From Acidimicrobiaceae bacterium (GTDB lineage: Bacteria > Actinomycetota > Acidimicrobiia > Acidimicrobiales > Ilumatobacteraceae): a DNA stretch of 64,000 nucleotides. Position 1 is the first letter of the stretch. Each line of letters begins with the position of its first letter. A program made the position numbers and the translations under genes. Where the stretch lies: contig JACJWG010000002.1 in NCBI GenBank assembly GCA_020637235.1, positions 186,001 through 250,000 of the forward strand, read 5' to 3'. Positions 43,443 to 52,102 of the stretch are shown one piece after another. The notes beneath the pieces are model-generated. The model saw only the letters and a program-made list of their open reading frames with translations. It was not told the origin of the DNA and did not search any database.

Positions 43443-43486
43443 CCAGGGTCGCCGGCACGCCGGACGATCCACCGACCTCACCCTGG
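43443..43486. other. Inverted repeat enclosing an inner hairpin
   Basis: CCAGGGT (43443-43449) pairs with ACCCTGG (43480-43486) around an internal CCGGC/GCCGG hairpin, immediately after the 42567 gene stop. Possible terminator or structured 3' end. Confidence 0.35.
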
Positions 43487-43529
43487 GACTGCTTGCCTCG
43501 ATCGGGGTTGCTCGGCACAGTCGTCGGAT

Positions 43530-44072
43530 GTGAAGAGCGACACGAGCGATGCGGCGGGTGCACGAGACGACAACGATCAGGTTCGCGACACGCTGAGCTG
43601 CATGTACGGTGCGGTCGCTGCGTTGGTCCGCGAAGACCGGATCGGGATGGAAGTGTTGCTCGACGACCTGCGCCGCACCTGCACGGATCCGACGGAGCTG
43701 CTCGCCACGATGGCCTTCGCCACCCTCGACCGGCTCGACGCCGCGCTGACGACGGGCACCCAGCTGTCGCCGCGCGAGACGCGAGCACTGGCGCAACGCC
43801 TGCTCACCGACGCCCACCGCTTCGCCCTCGTCGACGCCATCCCCGTCCAGGCGGCGGCCCGACGGCTCGATGCCGTGCGCCGTCACGATCACGGTCTCGT
43901 CGCCGCGGAGGTGATGCACGCCCGCACCGCGGCGAGCGACCCCGAACTGCTCTTCGGCGCCGTCGCGCTGCTCGCTGCCACCGTGAACATCTGGGCCGAG
44001 CGCTCGAACCGCAGCCTGCACAAGGCGATCGGCGATCTCTGCCTCGCTGCGTCGGTGGAACCCGTCGGCTGA
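43530..44072 (+). CDS. Hypothetical alpha-helical protein in motility locus
   Basis: 180 aa from GTG 43530. Almost entirely helical by composition: RDTLSCMYGAVAALVRED, LLDDLRRTCTDPTELLATM, LSPRETRALAQRLLTDA and AVALLAATVNIWAER. No signal peptide, DNA-binding motif or known domain is evident. It sits between another unknown gene and the WhiB gene. Confidence 0.72.
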   Translation: MKSDTSDAAGARDDNDQVRDTLSCMYGAVAALVREDRIGMEVLLDDLRRTCTDPTELLATMAFATLDRLDAALTTGTQLSPRETRALAQRLLTDAHRFALVDAIPVQAAARRLDAVRRHDHGLVAAEVMHARTAASDPELLFGAVALLAATVNIWAERSNRSLHKAIGDLCLAASVEPVG

Positions 44073-44186
44073 GCCGGCGTCGCCCTCTCACGAAAATTCC
44101 GGTTGCACGACCGCCCGCGCGCCGGACGGTCAGGTGTGCGGTGCCCAGGACGGGCACGACACACGCGATCCGAGGAGACGAACCCG

Positions 44187-44501
44187 ATGGCTGCCCCCCG
44201 TGCACTGGACGAACTGATCGAGCACACCCCCGATCTGCCGTGGTTGGAAGAAGCCGCATGTGGCGACCTCGAGCTCGACCAACTGGATCTGTTCTTCGTC
44301 GAGGCAGGTCGCACGATCGCGTCGTCGACGGTGGCCCTGTGCCGGAAGTGCCCCGCACGCCGGGCGTGCCTCGACCACGCGTACGAGCACGAGATCGTGA
44401 GCGGATACTTCGGTGGTGTGTCGCCGGGCCGCCGCCGTGTGCTGAGCCACGCCGAGGCGGTGGCCGAGATCGAGCGCGACGCTCGCCCCGCCGGCCGCTG
44501 A
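44187..44501 (+). CDS. WhiB-family iron-sulfur transcriptional regulator
   Basis: 104 aa. The four cluster ligands are C25 (EEAACGD), C52, C55 (LCRKCPARRA) and C61. The turn normally G-V/I-W-G-G is GYFGGVSPGRRR here, with Trp replaced by Phe. Start ATG 44187 has GAGGAG upstream. WhiB proteins bind the primary sigma factor and are restricted to Actinomycetota and their phages. Its place before cheA suggests a role in motility control. Confidence 0.93.
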   Translation: MAAPRALDELIEHTPDLPWLEEAACGDLELDQLDLFFVEAGRTIASSTVALCRKCPARRACLDHAYEHEIVSGYFGGVSPGRRRVLSHAEAVAEIERDARPAGR

Positions 44502-44523
44502 GGTCGCGGCCCCGGGATCGACC

Positions 44524-45174
44524 TCAGTCGAACAGCCCGAGCCGGAGTGCCCGCGCGACCGCGTGGGTGCGGTCGCGTGCGTTGAGCTTGTCGAGGGTTC
44601 GTGCGAGATGGGTCTTCACCGTGTCGGCGGAGATGCCGAGTTCGACGCCGATCTCCATGTTGGTGAGACCCTCGGCCACGCGGGACAGCACGGTGAGCTC
44701 GCGTGCGCTGAGCGCCTTGGTGGCGCGTGACGACTCGGCGTTCTGCCGGCGGGTCAGCAGCGCGGCGATCGCCCGGGGGTGCAGATGTCGTTCCCCGGTC
44801 GCGACGGCGCGGACCGCGGTGCCGAGGGCGGCGACCGAACAGGTCTTCGGCACCACGCCGAGGCACCCGTGCTCGAGGGACGCCTCCACCATCACGGGGG
44901 TCAGTTCGGCGGTGAGCACGAGCACGTGGGCGTCGGGGAAGGCCTCGATCAACTCGCGCACGTGGGCGAGCGCGGCACCCCGGGGCCCCATGATCGGCTC
45001 GATCACGACGACATCGGGACGGAGCTCGGTGTAGGTGGTGACGAGACGTCGTGGGTCGTCGAGCGTGCCGCACACGTCGAGATCGAGCGCGCCGAGGTAG
45101 AACACGGCGCCACGCACCGAGACCACCTGGTCGTCGGCGACGAGGACGCGGAGCCGATGGTCTGCTCCGGGCAC
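44524..45174 (-). CDS. NarL/FixJ-family regulator with Asp-to-Glu receiver site
   Basis: 216 aa from GTG 45174. The receiver has the acidic pair (VLVADDQ, 14-15), Thr (VLVLTAEL) and Lys (GVVPKTCS). The phosphoacceptor Asp is replaced by Glu59 (VVVIEPIMGPRG). Asp-to-Glu changes often mimic phosphorylation. The C-terminal LuxR helix-turn-helix is intact (LSARELTVLSRVAEGLTNME, then ISADTVKTHLARTL). It is divergent from cheA. Confidence 0.88.
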   Translation of the reverse strand: MPGADHRLRVLVADDQVVSVRGAVFYLGALDLDVCGTLDDPRRLVTTYTELRPDVVVIEPIMGPRGAALAHVRELIEAFPDAHVLVLTAELTPVMVEASLEHGCLGVVPKTCSVAALGTAVRAVATGERHLHPRAIAALLTRRQNAESSRATKALSARELTVLSRVAEGLTNMEIGVELGISADTVKTHLARTLDKLNARDRTHAVARALRLGLFD

Positions 45175-45180
45175 GAGCGA

Positions 45181-45186
45181 ACTCTA
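45181..45186 (-). promoter_or_regulatory. -10-like TAGAGT of NarL-type regulator
   Basis: Reads TAGAGT on the minus strand, 6 nt before GTG 45174. A leaderless start is inferred. Confidence 0.5.
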
Positions 45187-45304
45187 TTGCGCATCCCGCA
45201 CCTCGGCGGACATTCACACCGCGTCGGGTGCCAGCCGGGATCGCTCGACGACGTCGGCGCATGCCGTCCCGACGTGTCGCCTGGCCCGGTTTGGGAGGAC
45301 GCGG

Positions 45305-47782
45305 ATGGACACGAGCGAGTTCGACGAGGTGATGGTCGAGTTCATCACCGAGTCACGCGAGAACCTCGACGACCTCGACACCGCACTGGTGACCCTCGAG
45401 CAGCACCCCGACGCGGGTGTGATCGCGAAGATCTTCCGCTCGATCCACACGATCAAGGGCACGTCCGGATTCCTCGGACTGCGCACCCTGGAATCGGTGA
45501 CGCACATCGGCGAGAACCTGCTGTCCAAGATGCGTGACGGCGCGATGCCCGTCACCCGCGAGAACACCACTGCGCTGTTGTCGATGGTCGACGCGGTGCG
45601 GGCGATCCTCGACCGCGTCGAGGCGACGGGGGCCGAGGGCACCGAGACCTACGCCTCCCTGATCGAGGAGCTGAGCCGACTGAACGGCGCCGACGCCTTC
45701 GCCGCCACGCCGGCCCCGGCTCCCGATCCCGAGGTCGCCGCGCCGGACACAGCGGTGCCGGACACCCAGATCGCGCCGACCGGGTCGTCCACCGAGTCCG
45801 TCCCCGACACGGCCGGATCCGCACCGGCGTCGGCGAAGCGCCGGACCAAGGAGGCCAGCGTCACCCCACTCAAGCCGCGACGGGTGCGCTCGAAGCGCCC
45901 GGCGAAGAAGGACGACGAGGTCCCGGCGCCCACCGTCGAGCCGCCGAAGCTCGGCGAGCAACTGATCGACGCCGGCCTCATCGACGCCGAGCAGCTCGAC
46001 GGCGCGCTGCAACAGCAGGACGCCGGCGATCCCCGCCACGTGGGCGAGATCCTCGTCGAGCACGAGGTGATCAAACCGACCGACGTGGTCGACGCCCTGA
46101 AGGCGCAGACCGAGGATCGGCCGGTCGCCAACGAGTCGATCCGCGTCGACGTGGGTCTGCTCGACGATCTCATGAACCTCGTCGGCGAGCTGGTGCTCGC
46201 TCGCAACCAGATCCTCCAGTACAACGCGAGCGTCTTCGATCCCGGTTTCTCGGCCACCTCGCAGCGGTTGAACCTCATCACGAGCGAGTTGCAGGAGGGC
46301 GTGATGAAGACGCGCATGCAACCGATCGACAACATCTGGAACAAGTTCCCACGCATCGTCCGCGATCTCTCGCTCGCCTGTTCGAAGAACGCCCGTCTCG
46401 AGATGGAGGGCAAGCACACCGAGGTCGACAAGACGCTCCTCGAGGCGATCAAGGACCCGCTCACCCACCTCATCCGCAACGCCATCGACCACGGGCTCGA
46501 GACGCCCGAGGTGCGCATGGCGACCGGCAAGCCCGACGAGGGGGTGGTGCGCCTGTCGGCCTACCACGAGGGGGGCCAGGTGATCATCGAGATCGCCGAC
46601 GACGGCGCCGGCATCGACGCGAACGTCATCCGCCGGAAGGCGGTGCAGAAGGGCCTGCTGACGGCCGACGAGGCGGCGACACGGCCCGATCGCGACATCG
46701 TCAACGTCATCTTCATGCCGGGGTTCTCGACCGCCGAGCAGGTGAGCAACATCAGTGGTCGCGGGGTCGGCATGGACGTCGTGAAGACGAACATCGAGTC
46801 GATCGGCGGCACCGTCGACGTGCAGACCGTGGTGGGTCGGGGCACGACGTTCAAGGTGAAGATCCCCCTCACGCTCGCCATCATCCCGGCGCTGCTGGTG
46901 CGCGCCGGCGGCGAGCGGTATGCGATCCCGCAGGTGAGCCTCGTCGAACTCGTGCGTCTCGACGGGGAGAGCGCGGTCGCCGGCATCGAGAGCGTGCAGG
47001 GAGCACCGGTGCACCGGCTGCGCGGGAAGCTGCTGCCGCTGGTGTACCTCAACGAGGTGTTCGGCACCACGCCCGCACCGGCCGACGACGCGGTCAACAT
47101 CGTGGTGGTCCAGTCGGACGACACCCAGTTCGGCCTCGTCGTCGACGAGATCAGCGACACCGCGGAGATCGTGGTGAAGCCGCTCGGCCGCCTGCTGAAG
47201 GGCGCGGCCGGCTTCGCCGGAGCGACGATCATGGGCGACGGCCGCGTCGCGCTGATCCTCGATCTGCTCGGCGTGTCGCAGCTCGCCGGTGTGAACAGCA
47301 CCTCCGCCGCCCGCGCGCAGGCCGAGGCAGCCGCGGCGCGTGCGGCCGAGACCCGCACCGACCGCGAGTCGATCCTGATCGTCGGTATCGGCGAACGGCG
47401 CTTCGCCCTGCCGCTCGCACACGTGACGCGCCTCGAGGAGCTGCCCGTCGCCTCGGTGCGGTCGGCCGGTGACCAGCGCGTCGTGCACTACCGCGACCTG
47501 ATCCTGCCCCTCGTGTCGCTCGCCGACCGACTCGGCATCTCGGCTCGCCCCGAAGATCCCGAACAGCTGCAGGTGCTGGTGTGCGGCAACGGTGAACGCA
47601 GCGTCGGTCTCATCGTCGACTCGGTGTTCGACATCGTCGACGAGCGGCTCGACTACTCGAACCGCACCGAGAGCTACGGCGTCGTCGGGACGACCGTGAT
47701 CGCCGGTGAGGTGACCGACGTCCTCGACATCCGCGCCTTCGTGGCCCACGACGTCCTCGCCGCATCGGAGGCGGCGGCCTGA
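45305..47782 (+). CDS. cheA: Chemotaxis histidine kinase CheA with MshEN-like insert
   Basis: 825 aa; GGGAGG at 7 nt before the ATG. HPt domain with phospho-His48 (FRSIHTIKGTSGFLG). A Pro/Ala/Lys-rich linker (~130-213) leads to an unusual segment (215-268) of two 24-residue motifs resembling the c-di-GMP-binding MshEN domain (KLGEQLIDAGLIDAEQLDGA and HVGEILVEHEVIKPTDVVDA). Dimerisation (LLDDLMNLVGELVLARNQIL) and HATPase (RNAIDHGLETPE, DDGAGID, GRGVGMDVV) follow. Two CheW-like domains end the protein (~525-660 and ~690-820) instead of one. No obvious CheY-binding P2 domain is seen. The stop overlaps cheW (TGATG). Confidence 0.95.
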   Translation: MDTSEFDEVMVEFITESRENLDDLDTALVTLEQHPDAGVIAKIFRSIHTIKGTSGFLGLRTLESVTHIGENLLSKMRDGAMPVTRENTTALLSMVDAVRAILDRVEATGAEGTETYASLIEELSRLNGADAFAATPAPAPDPEVAAPDTAVPDTQIAPTGSSTESVPDTAGSAPASAKRRTKEASVTPLKPRRVRSKRPAKKDDEVPAPTVEPPKLGEQLIDAGLIDAEQLDGALQQQDAGDPRHVGEILVEHEVIKPTDVVDALKAQTEDRPVANESIRVDVGLLDDLMNLVGELVLARNQILQYNASVFDPGFSATSQRLNLITSELQEGVMKTRMQPIDNIWNKFPRIVRDLSLACSKNARLEMEGKHTEVDKTLLEAIKDPLTHLIRNAIDHGLETPEVRMATGKPDEGVVRLSAYHEGGQVIIEIADDGAGIDANVIRRKAVQKGLLTADEAATRPDRDIVNVIFMPGFSTAEQVSNISGRGVGMDVVKTNIESIGGTVDVQTVVGRGTTFKVKIPLTLAIIPALLVRAGGERYAIPQVSLVELVRLDGESAVAGIESVQGAPVHRLRGKLLPLVYLNEVFGTTPAPADDAVNIVVVQSDDTQFGLVVDEISDTAEIVVKPLGRLLKGAAGFAGATIMGDGRVALILDLLGVSQLAGVNSTSAARAQAEAAAARAAETRTDRESILIVGIGERRFALPLAHVTRLEELPVASVRSAGDQRVVHYRDLILPLVSLADRLGISARPEDPEQLQVLVCGNGERSVGLIVDSVFDIVDERLDYSNRTESYGVVGTTVIAGEVTDVLDIRAFVAHDVLAASEAAA

Positions 47783-48273
47783 TGAGCACCACCCACGCCC
47801 CCAACGGCACCGTCGCCCACGCGGCGGTCAACCTCTGCACCTTCCGCCTGCACGAGTTCACGATCGGCATCGACGTCACGCTCGTGCAGGAGGTGCTGAA
47901 CCGACAGGACGCGACCCGGATCCCGCTCGTGTCCGACGTCGTGCACGGCCTGATCAACCTCCGCGGCGAGATCGTCACGACCATCGACCTGCGCCGCCGG
48001 TTGGGTCTGCCGCAGCGCGAGGCCGACCAGCCGTCGATGAACGTCGTGATCCGCACCCCCGACGGCCCCGTCGCCCTGGTCGTCGATCAGATCGGCGACG
48101 TGATCGACGCCGACGAGAACCTCTTCGAGTTCCCGCCACCCACGCTCTCGGGACCCCATCGCGAGTTCGTCACCGGCGTGTTCAAGCTCGACGACGCACT
48201 GCTGCTGCTGATCGACCTCGACCGCGTGCTCGACCACACCACCTTCAAGATCCGAACCGAGATGTCGTCATGA
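47782..48273 (+). CDS. cheW: Chemotaxis coupling protein CheW
   Basis: 163 aa, starting at the ATG of TGATG with the cheA stop. The CheW fold is recognisable from LCTFRLHEFTIGIDVTLVQE, VVHGLINLRGEIVTTIDLRR and VALVVDQIGDVIDADENLF. Its stop overlaps the chemoreceptor start by ATGA, so cheA, cheW and mcp are translationally chained. With the two CheW-like domains in CheA, three such modules are available for array building. Confidence 0.95.
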   Translation: MSTTHAPNGTVAHAAVNLCTFRLHEFTIGIDVTLVQEVLNRQDATRIPLVSDVVHGLINLRGEIVTTIDLRRRLGLPQREADQPSMNVVIRTPDGPVALVVDQIGDVIDADENLFEFPPPTLSGPHREFVTGVFKLDDALLLLIDLDRVLDHTTFKIRTEMSS

Positions 48274-50309
48274 CAGCCTTGTCGCGTTCCTCACTCGTCC
48301 GTTTCGGCGCCGCGATCATGGCCGGGAGCGCACTGCTGACCGGCGTCTCGTTCCTCAGCGCCGTGCGACAGGGCTCGGCGCTCGAACGCCGCAACGACAT
48401 GGCACAGATGTCAGCGCTCGTGAAGGACGCCGACAAGTACCACGATTCGCTGCGAGCGCTGGTGTACGGCTCGGCGCTCGACGACCTCCTCGGGCCGGAG
48501 GCCGCGGCGGCCTTGGCCGACGAGATCCCCGGATCGGCACAGACCTTCCTCGACATCGTGGACGAGGCATCGGCGCTCGACGTCGACTCCCGGATCAGCG
48601 ACGCACTCGACGCGATGCGCCCGGTCGTCGAGCGCTACGGCGCGTCATCGGTGGGCGCCGCCGCCGCGCTCGAAGCGCTCTCGTCTGCGGGCACCACCGA
48701 CGGCATCGACCGCGACGAGGCGCGCGCCGCCTACGACACCTGGGTGAGCGACTTCGAGGAACTGGCCGTCGTGCTCGACGACGAGCTCGCCGCGTCGGTC
48801 GAGACGGTCGGCGCGGAGATCGTCGACGATGCCGCCCGAGCGGCTTCGACGGCGAAGCTGTTGATCGCCCTGTCGGCGCTGGCTGCGTTCGGGCTGTTCG
48901 TGGCCGTCGGCGTCCGGGTGCTGCGAGCGGTCACCCACATGAACGAGCTCCAGGCCGAGACCGAGCGCATCGGGTCGATGGTCGAGAACTCGCCGACCAA
49001 CACCATGTTCTGCGACACGGACCTGGTGGTCCGGTACATGAACCCGGCGTCGCTGCAGACGCTGCGCAGCATCGAGCATCTCCTGCCGTGCCGTGCCGAC
49101 GACATCGTCGGGCGATCGATCGACATCTTCCACGAGGACCCCGCGCACCAGCGCCGCCTGCTCGGCGATCCCGACCGCTTCCTGCCGCACAGCGCGGAGA
49201 TCCGCGTCGGCGACGAGATCATGCAGCTGAACGCATCGGCCATCCGCGACGCCCACGGCACGTACATCGGTGCGATGGCCACGTGGTCCCTCATCACCGA
49301 CCGAGTGCGTACGCAACAGCTGGCCGATGCCGCGCAGGAGCGTGAGCGTGCGGCGGCCGCCGAGCTCGCGTCGAAGGTCGACGCGTTGAGCGCCACCCTG
49401 GCCGCCGCTGCGGCGGGCGACCTGACCGCTCGGGTCAGCGTGAGCGGTGACGACGCGATCGGCCGCATGGGCCACGCCGTCGAGAAGCTCCTCGGCGACC
49501 TGCGCACCTCGATCCACGCGATCGCCGCCAACTCCGAGGCCCTCGCCGCCGCCGCCGAGGAACTGCAGGCGGTCGCCGCGCAGATGGGCGGCAACTCCGC
49601 CGACACGTCACACCAGGTGGCGAAGGTGTCGGATGCCTCTATCGAGGTGGCTCGGTACGTGGAGACGGTGTCGGCCGCGTCGGACCAGATGTCGTCGTCG
49701 ATCAAGGAGATCGCCCGCAACGCGAGTGAAGCCGCACAGGTCGCCACCCAGGCCGTCGAAGCGGCGAAGGTGACGAATCAGTCGGTCGCAGCGCTGGGTG
49801 AGAGCTCCCTCGAGATCGGTCAGATCGTGAAGGTGATCACCGGCATCGCCCAACAGACCAACCTCCTCGCCCTCAACGCCACCATCGAAGCCGCACGCGC
49901 CGGCGAAGCCGGCAAAGGCTTCGCCGTCGTCGCCAACGAAGTCAAAGAACTCGCCAAAGAGACCGCCAAAGCCACCGAAGACATCTCCGCCAAGATCGAA
50001 GCCATCCAGACCGACACCACCTCCTCGGTCGACTCGATCACCGGCATCCTCACCATCATCGACCAGATCGCCCACTTCCAGGACACGATCGCCGCAGCCG
50101 TCGAAGAACAAGCCGCCACCACCAGCGAGATCGCCCGCTCCGTCAGCGAAGCCAGCCGCGGCAGCCAAGAGATCACCCACAACATGCACACCGTCGCCGA
50201 CGCCGCGCAGAGCACCGCCAGCGGCGCCGAGGACTCCAGCCGCGCCGCCAGCGAACTCGCCCGCATGGCCACCGACCTCCAGAACCTCGTCGGCGCCTTC
50301 CGCTACTGA
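48270..50309 (+). CDS. Methyl-accepting chemotaxis protein with PAS domain
   Basis: 679 aa. Two membrane segments bracket a ~160-residue extracellular sensor (~35-190). A cytoplasmic PAS-like domain (~225-345: ENSPTNTMFCDTDLVVRYMN) follows, then a HAMP-like region (AAGDLTARVSVSGDD) and the signalling hairpin with tip IAQQTNLLALNATIEAARAG. It ends LQNLVGAFRY without a CheR-docking pentapeptide. Bases 49332-50320 are nearly duplicated in the second MCP gene. The last ~450 bp use GAA/AAA codons unlike the surroundings. Ligand unknown. Confidence 0.95.
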   Translation: MTALSRSSLVRFGAAIMAGSALLTGVSFLSAVRQGSALERRNDMAQMSALVKDADKYHDSLRALVYGSALDDLLGPEAAAALADEIPGSAQTFLDIVDEASALDVDSRISDALDAMRPVVERYGASSVGAAAALEALSSAGTTDGIDRDEARAAYDTWVSDFEELAVVLDDELAASVETVGAEIVDDAARAASTAKLLIALSALAAFGLFVAVGVRVLRAVTHMNELQAETERIGSMVENSPTNTMFCDTDLVVRYMNPASLQTLRSIEHLLPCRADDIVGRSIDIFHEDPAHQRRLLGDPDRFLPHSAEIRVGDEIMQLNASAIRDAHGTYIGAMATWSLITDRVRTQQLADAAQERERAAAAELASKVDALSATLAAAAAGDLTARVSVSGDDAIGRMGHAVEKLLGDLRTSIHAIAANSEALAAAAEELQAVAAQMGGNSADTSHQVAKVSDASIEVARYVETVSAASDQMSSSIKEIARNASEAAQVATQAVEAAKVTNQSVAALGESSLEIGQIVKVITGIAQQTNLLALNATIEAARAGEAGKGFAVVANEVKELAKETAKATEDISAKIEAIQTDTTSSVDSITGILTIIDQIAHFQDTIAAAVEEQAATTSEIARSVSEASRGSQEITHNMHTVADAAQSTASGAEDSSRAASELARMATDLQNLVGAFRY

Positions 50310-50320
50310 CACCCACCGCG
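49332..50320 (+). repeat. MCP signalling-domain direct repeat, copy 1
   Basis: Matches 55113-56101 at a constant offset of 5781 bp. Three near-identical blocks (about 49332-49568, 49660-49770 and 49812-50320) are separated by two divergent stretches. The last block shows one mismatch and extends 11 bp past the stop codon. Confidence 0.92.
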
Positions 50321-50414
50321 GCGTCCTCCCCCGACCCCTCACTCGCGCGGCCGGCACCGCTCGTTCCTGCACCCGCACCCGCCGTCATCGACGGTGTCCA
50401 CAACCCGAGACGAG

Positions 50415-51611
50415 ATGAGCACCCACGCCTCCCCCCCACACACTGACGGCCCGATCCGGGTCCTGGTGGTCGACGACGCGGTCGCCGTCAGGCGACTGAT
50501 GACCATGTTGCTGCAGAGCGAACCCGATCTCGAGCTGGCCGGTATCGCGCAGGACGGGGAGGTCGCGCTCGAGCGGATCGAGTCGCTGCGGCCGGACATC
50601 GTGTCGCTCGATCTGGCCATGCCGACGATGGACGGTCTCACGATGCTGCGCGAGATGCGCCAGCGCCGGATCGACGTGCCGGTGGTGATGTTCTCCACAC
50701 TCACCCATCACGGCGCCCGCGAGACCATCGAGGGACTGTCGCTCGGTGCGGCCGACTACGTCACCAAGCCGACGCACTACGACAACCCGATGGACGCCCT
50801 CGAGGCCGTCCGCGTCGAACTGGTGCCCCGCATCCGAGCGATCGTCCGCGGCCACCGGGCCCAGGCGGCGGCAGGCGCAGCGGCCCGTGAGGCGAACCCA
50901 GCAGGTGGACCGTCGACGACGCCGACCCCGGTCGACGACGGGACCGCCGCCGACAGGGCGCGAAGCGGCCGGGTGGATGCGATCGTCATCGGCTCGTCGA
51001 CCGGCGGACCCAACGCCCTCGCCGAAGTCGTCGGACGGCTGCCCGGCAACCTGCGTGTGCCGGTGCTCATCGCCCAGCACATGCCCCCCGTGTACACCAC
51101 GTACCTCGCGCAGCGACTCGACGGCATCGGTCCGCTCACGGTTCGCGAGGCCGCGCACGGCGAGCCAGCGGTGGCCGGCACCGTGTACATCGCTCCGGGC
51201 GATCACCACCTCGTCCTGCGCAAGACCGCCTCCGGCGCCGACGTGCTCCTCGACCAGGGACCGCCGGTCAACCACTGCCGCCCGGCGGTCGACGTGCTGT
51301 TCCGGAGCGCGGCCGAGGTGTTCGGCCGCCACACGCTCGCCGTCGTGCTCACCGGCATGGGTCACGACGGTCGCGACGGCTGCGCGGTGCTGCACGAATC
51401 GGGGGCGCAGGTGCTCGTACAGGACGAGGCGTCGAGCGTGGTCTGGGGCATGCCGGGAGCGGTGCACGAGGCCGGGCTGGCACATGAGGTGCTGCCGATC
51501 GACAAGGTCGCCGCGGCGATCGTGCGCCTGACGGCCCTCGGCGCCGGCTTTCGCCGCGGGAGCGGTTCGGCTCGCGCCGAGACGACGACCACCTCGATGA
51601 ACTCGATCTGA
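50415..51611 (+). CDS. cheB: Chemotaxis methylesterase CheB, first copy
   Basis: 398 aa from ATG 50415 (GTG 50394 is possible). The receiver domain has VLVVDDAVAVR, phospho-Asp in DIVSLDLAMPTMDG and Lys in DYVTKPTHYD. An Ala/Pro/Arg-rich linker (~140-190) leads to the methylesterase: catalytic Ser in GSSTGGPNAL, His in LIAQHMPP and Asp in TGMGHDGRDG. CheB removes receptor methyl groups for adaptation. A second full-length cheB lies at 52099, after a cheY. The two are clearly paralogous and both keep every catalytic residue. Confidence 0.94.
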   Translation: MSTHASPPHTDGPIRVLVVDDAVAVRRLMTMLLQSEPDLELAGIAQDGEVALERIESLRPDIVSLDLAMPTMDGLTMLREMRQRRIDVPVVMFSTLTHHGARETIEGLSLGAADYVTKPTHYDNPMDALEAVRVELVPRIRAIVRGHRAQAAAGAAAREANPAGGPSTTPTPVDDGTAADRARSGRVDAIVIGSSTGGPNALAEVVGRLPGNLRVPVLIAQHMPPVYTTYLAQRLDGIGPLTVREAAHGEPAVAGTVYIAPGDHHLVLRKTASGADVLLDQGPPVNHCRPAVDVLFRSAAEVFGRHTLAVVLTGMGHDGRDGCAVLHESGAQVLVQDEASSVVWGMPGAVHEAGLAHEVLPIDKVAAAIVRLTALGAGFRRGSGSARAETTTTSMNSI

Positions 51612-51736
51612 CATGCCTCAGCTTCATGGCGATCTCGCGCCGAGTCGGGACTGTCCCTCACCGAACGTGGTCGCTCGTCAGCTGCCACTCCACCGCACCC
51701 CGGGCATCGCTCGGGACTCATCCCCGAGGAGCTGAT

Positions 51737-52102
51737 GTGCGAATCCTGATCGTCGACGACTCGCGTTCGATGCGCTTGATCCTCAAGCGAATGCTGGCCG
51801 AGATGGGCCATGCCGAGGTCGCAGAGGCCGAGGACGGCTCCGTCGCCCTCGCGCAGATGGAGGCGTTCCGGCCCGAGCTCGCGCTCGTCGACTGGAACAT
51901 GCCGGTGATGAACGGACTCGAGTTCGTCACCGCGATCCGCGAGTCACGTGAGTACGACAAGGTGAAGGTGATGATGGTGACCTCGGAGTCCAGCCCCCGG
52001 CTGGTGTACGAGGCCCTGAAGGCCGGTGCCGACGAGTACGCGATGAAGCCGATCACCCGGGACGTGATCGAAGAGAAGCTCATGCTCCTCGGTCTGCCAT
52101 GA
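51737..52102 (+). CDS. cheY: CheY-type response regulator between two cheB genes
   Basis: 121 aa. GTG 51737 has GAGGAG 6 nt upstream. Acidic pair in ILIVDDSRSMRLI, phospho-Asp in LALVDWNMPVMNGLEF, Thr in MMVTSES, Lys in EYAMKPI. Its stop overlaps the second cheB by ATGA. It belongs to the same CheY subtype as the 39241 copy (WNMP and TSES motifs shared). Confidence 0.94.
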   Translation: MRILIVDDSRSMRLILKRMLAEMGHAEVAEAEDGSVALAQMEAFRPELALVDWNMPVMNGLEFVTAIRESREYDKVKVMMVTSESSPRLVYEALKAGADEYAMKPITRDVIEEKLMLLGLP

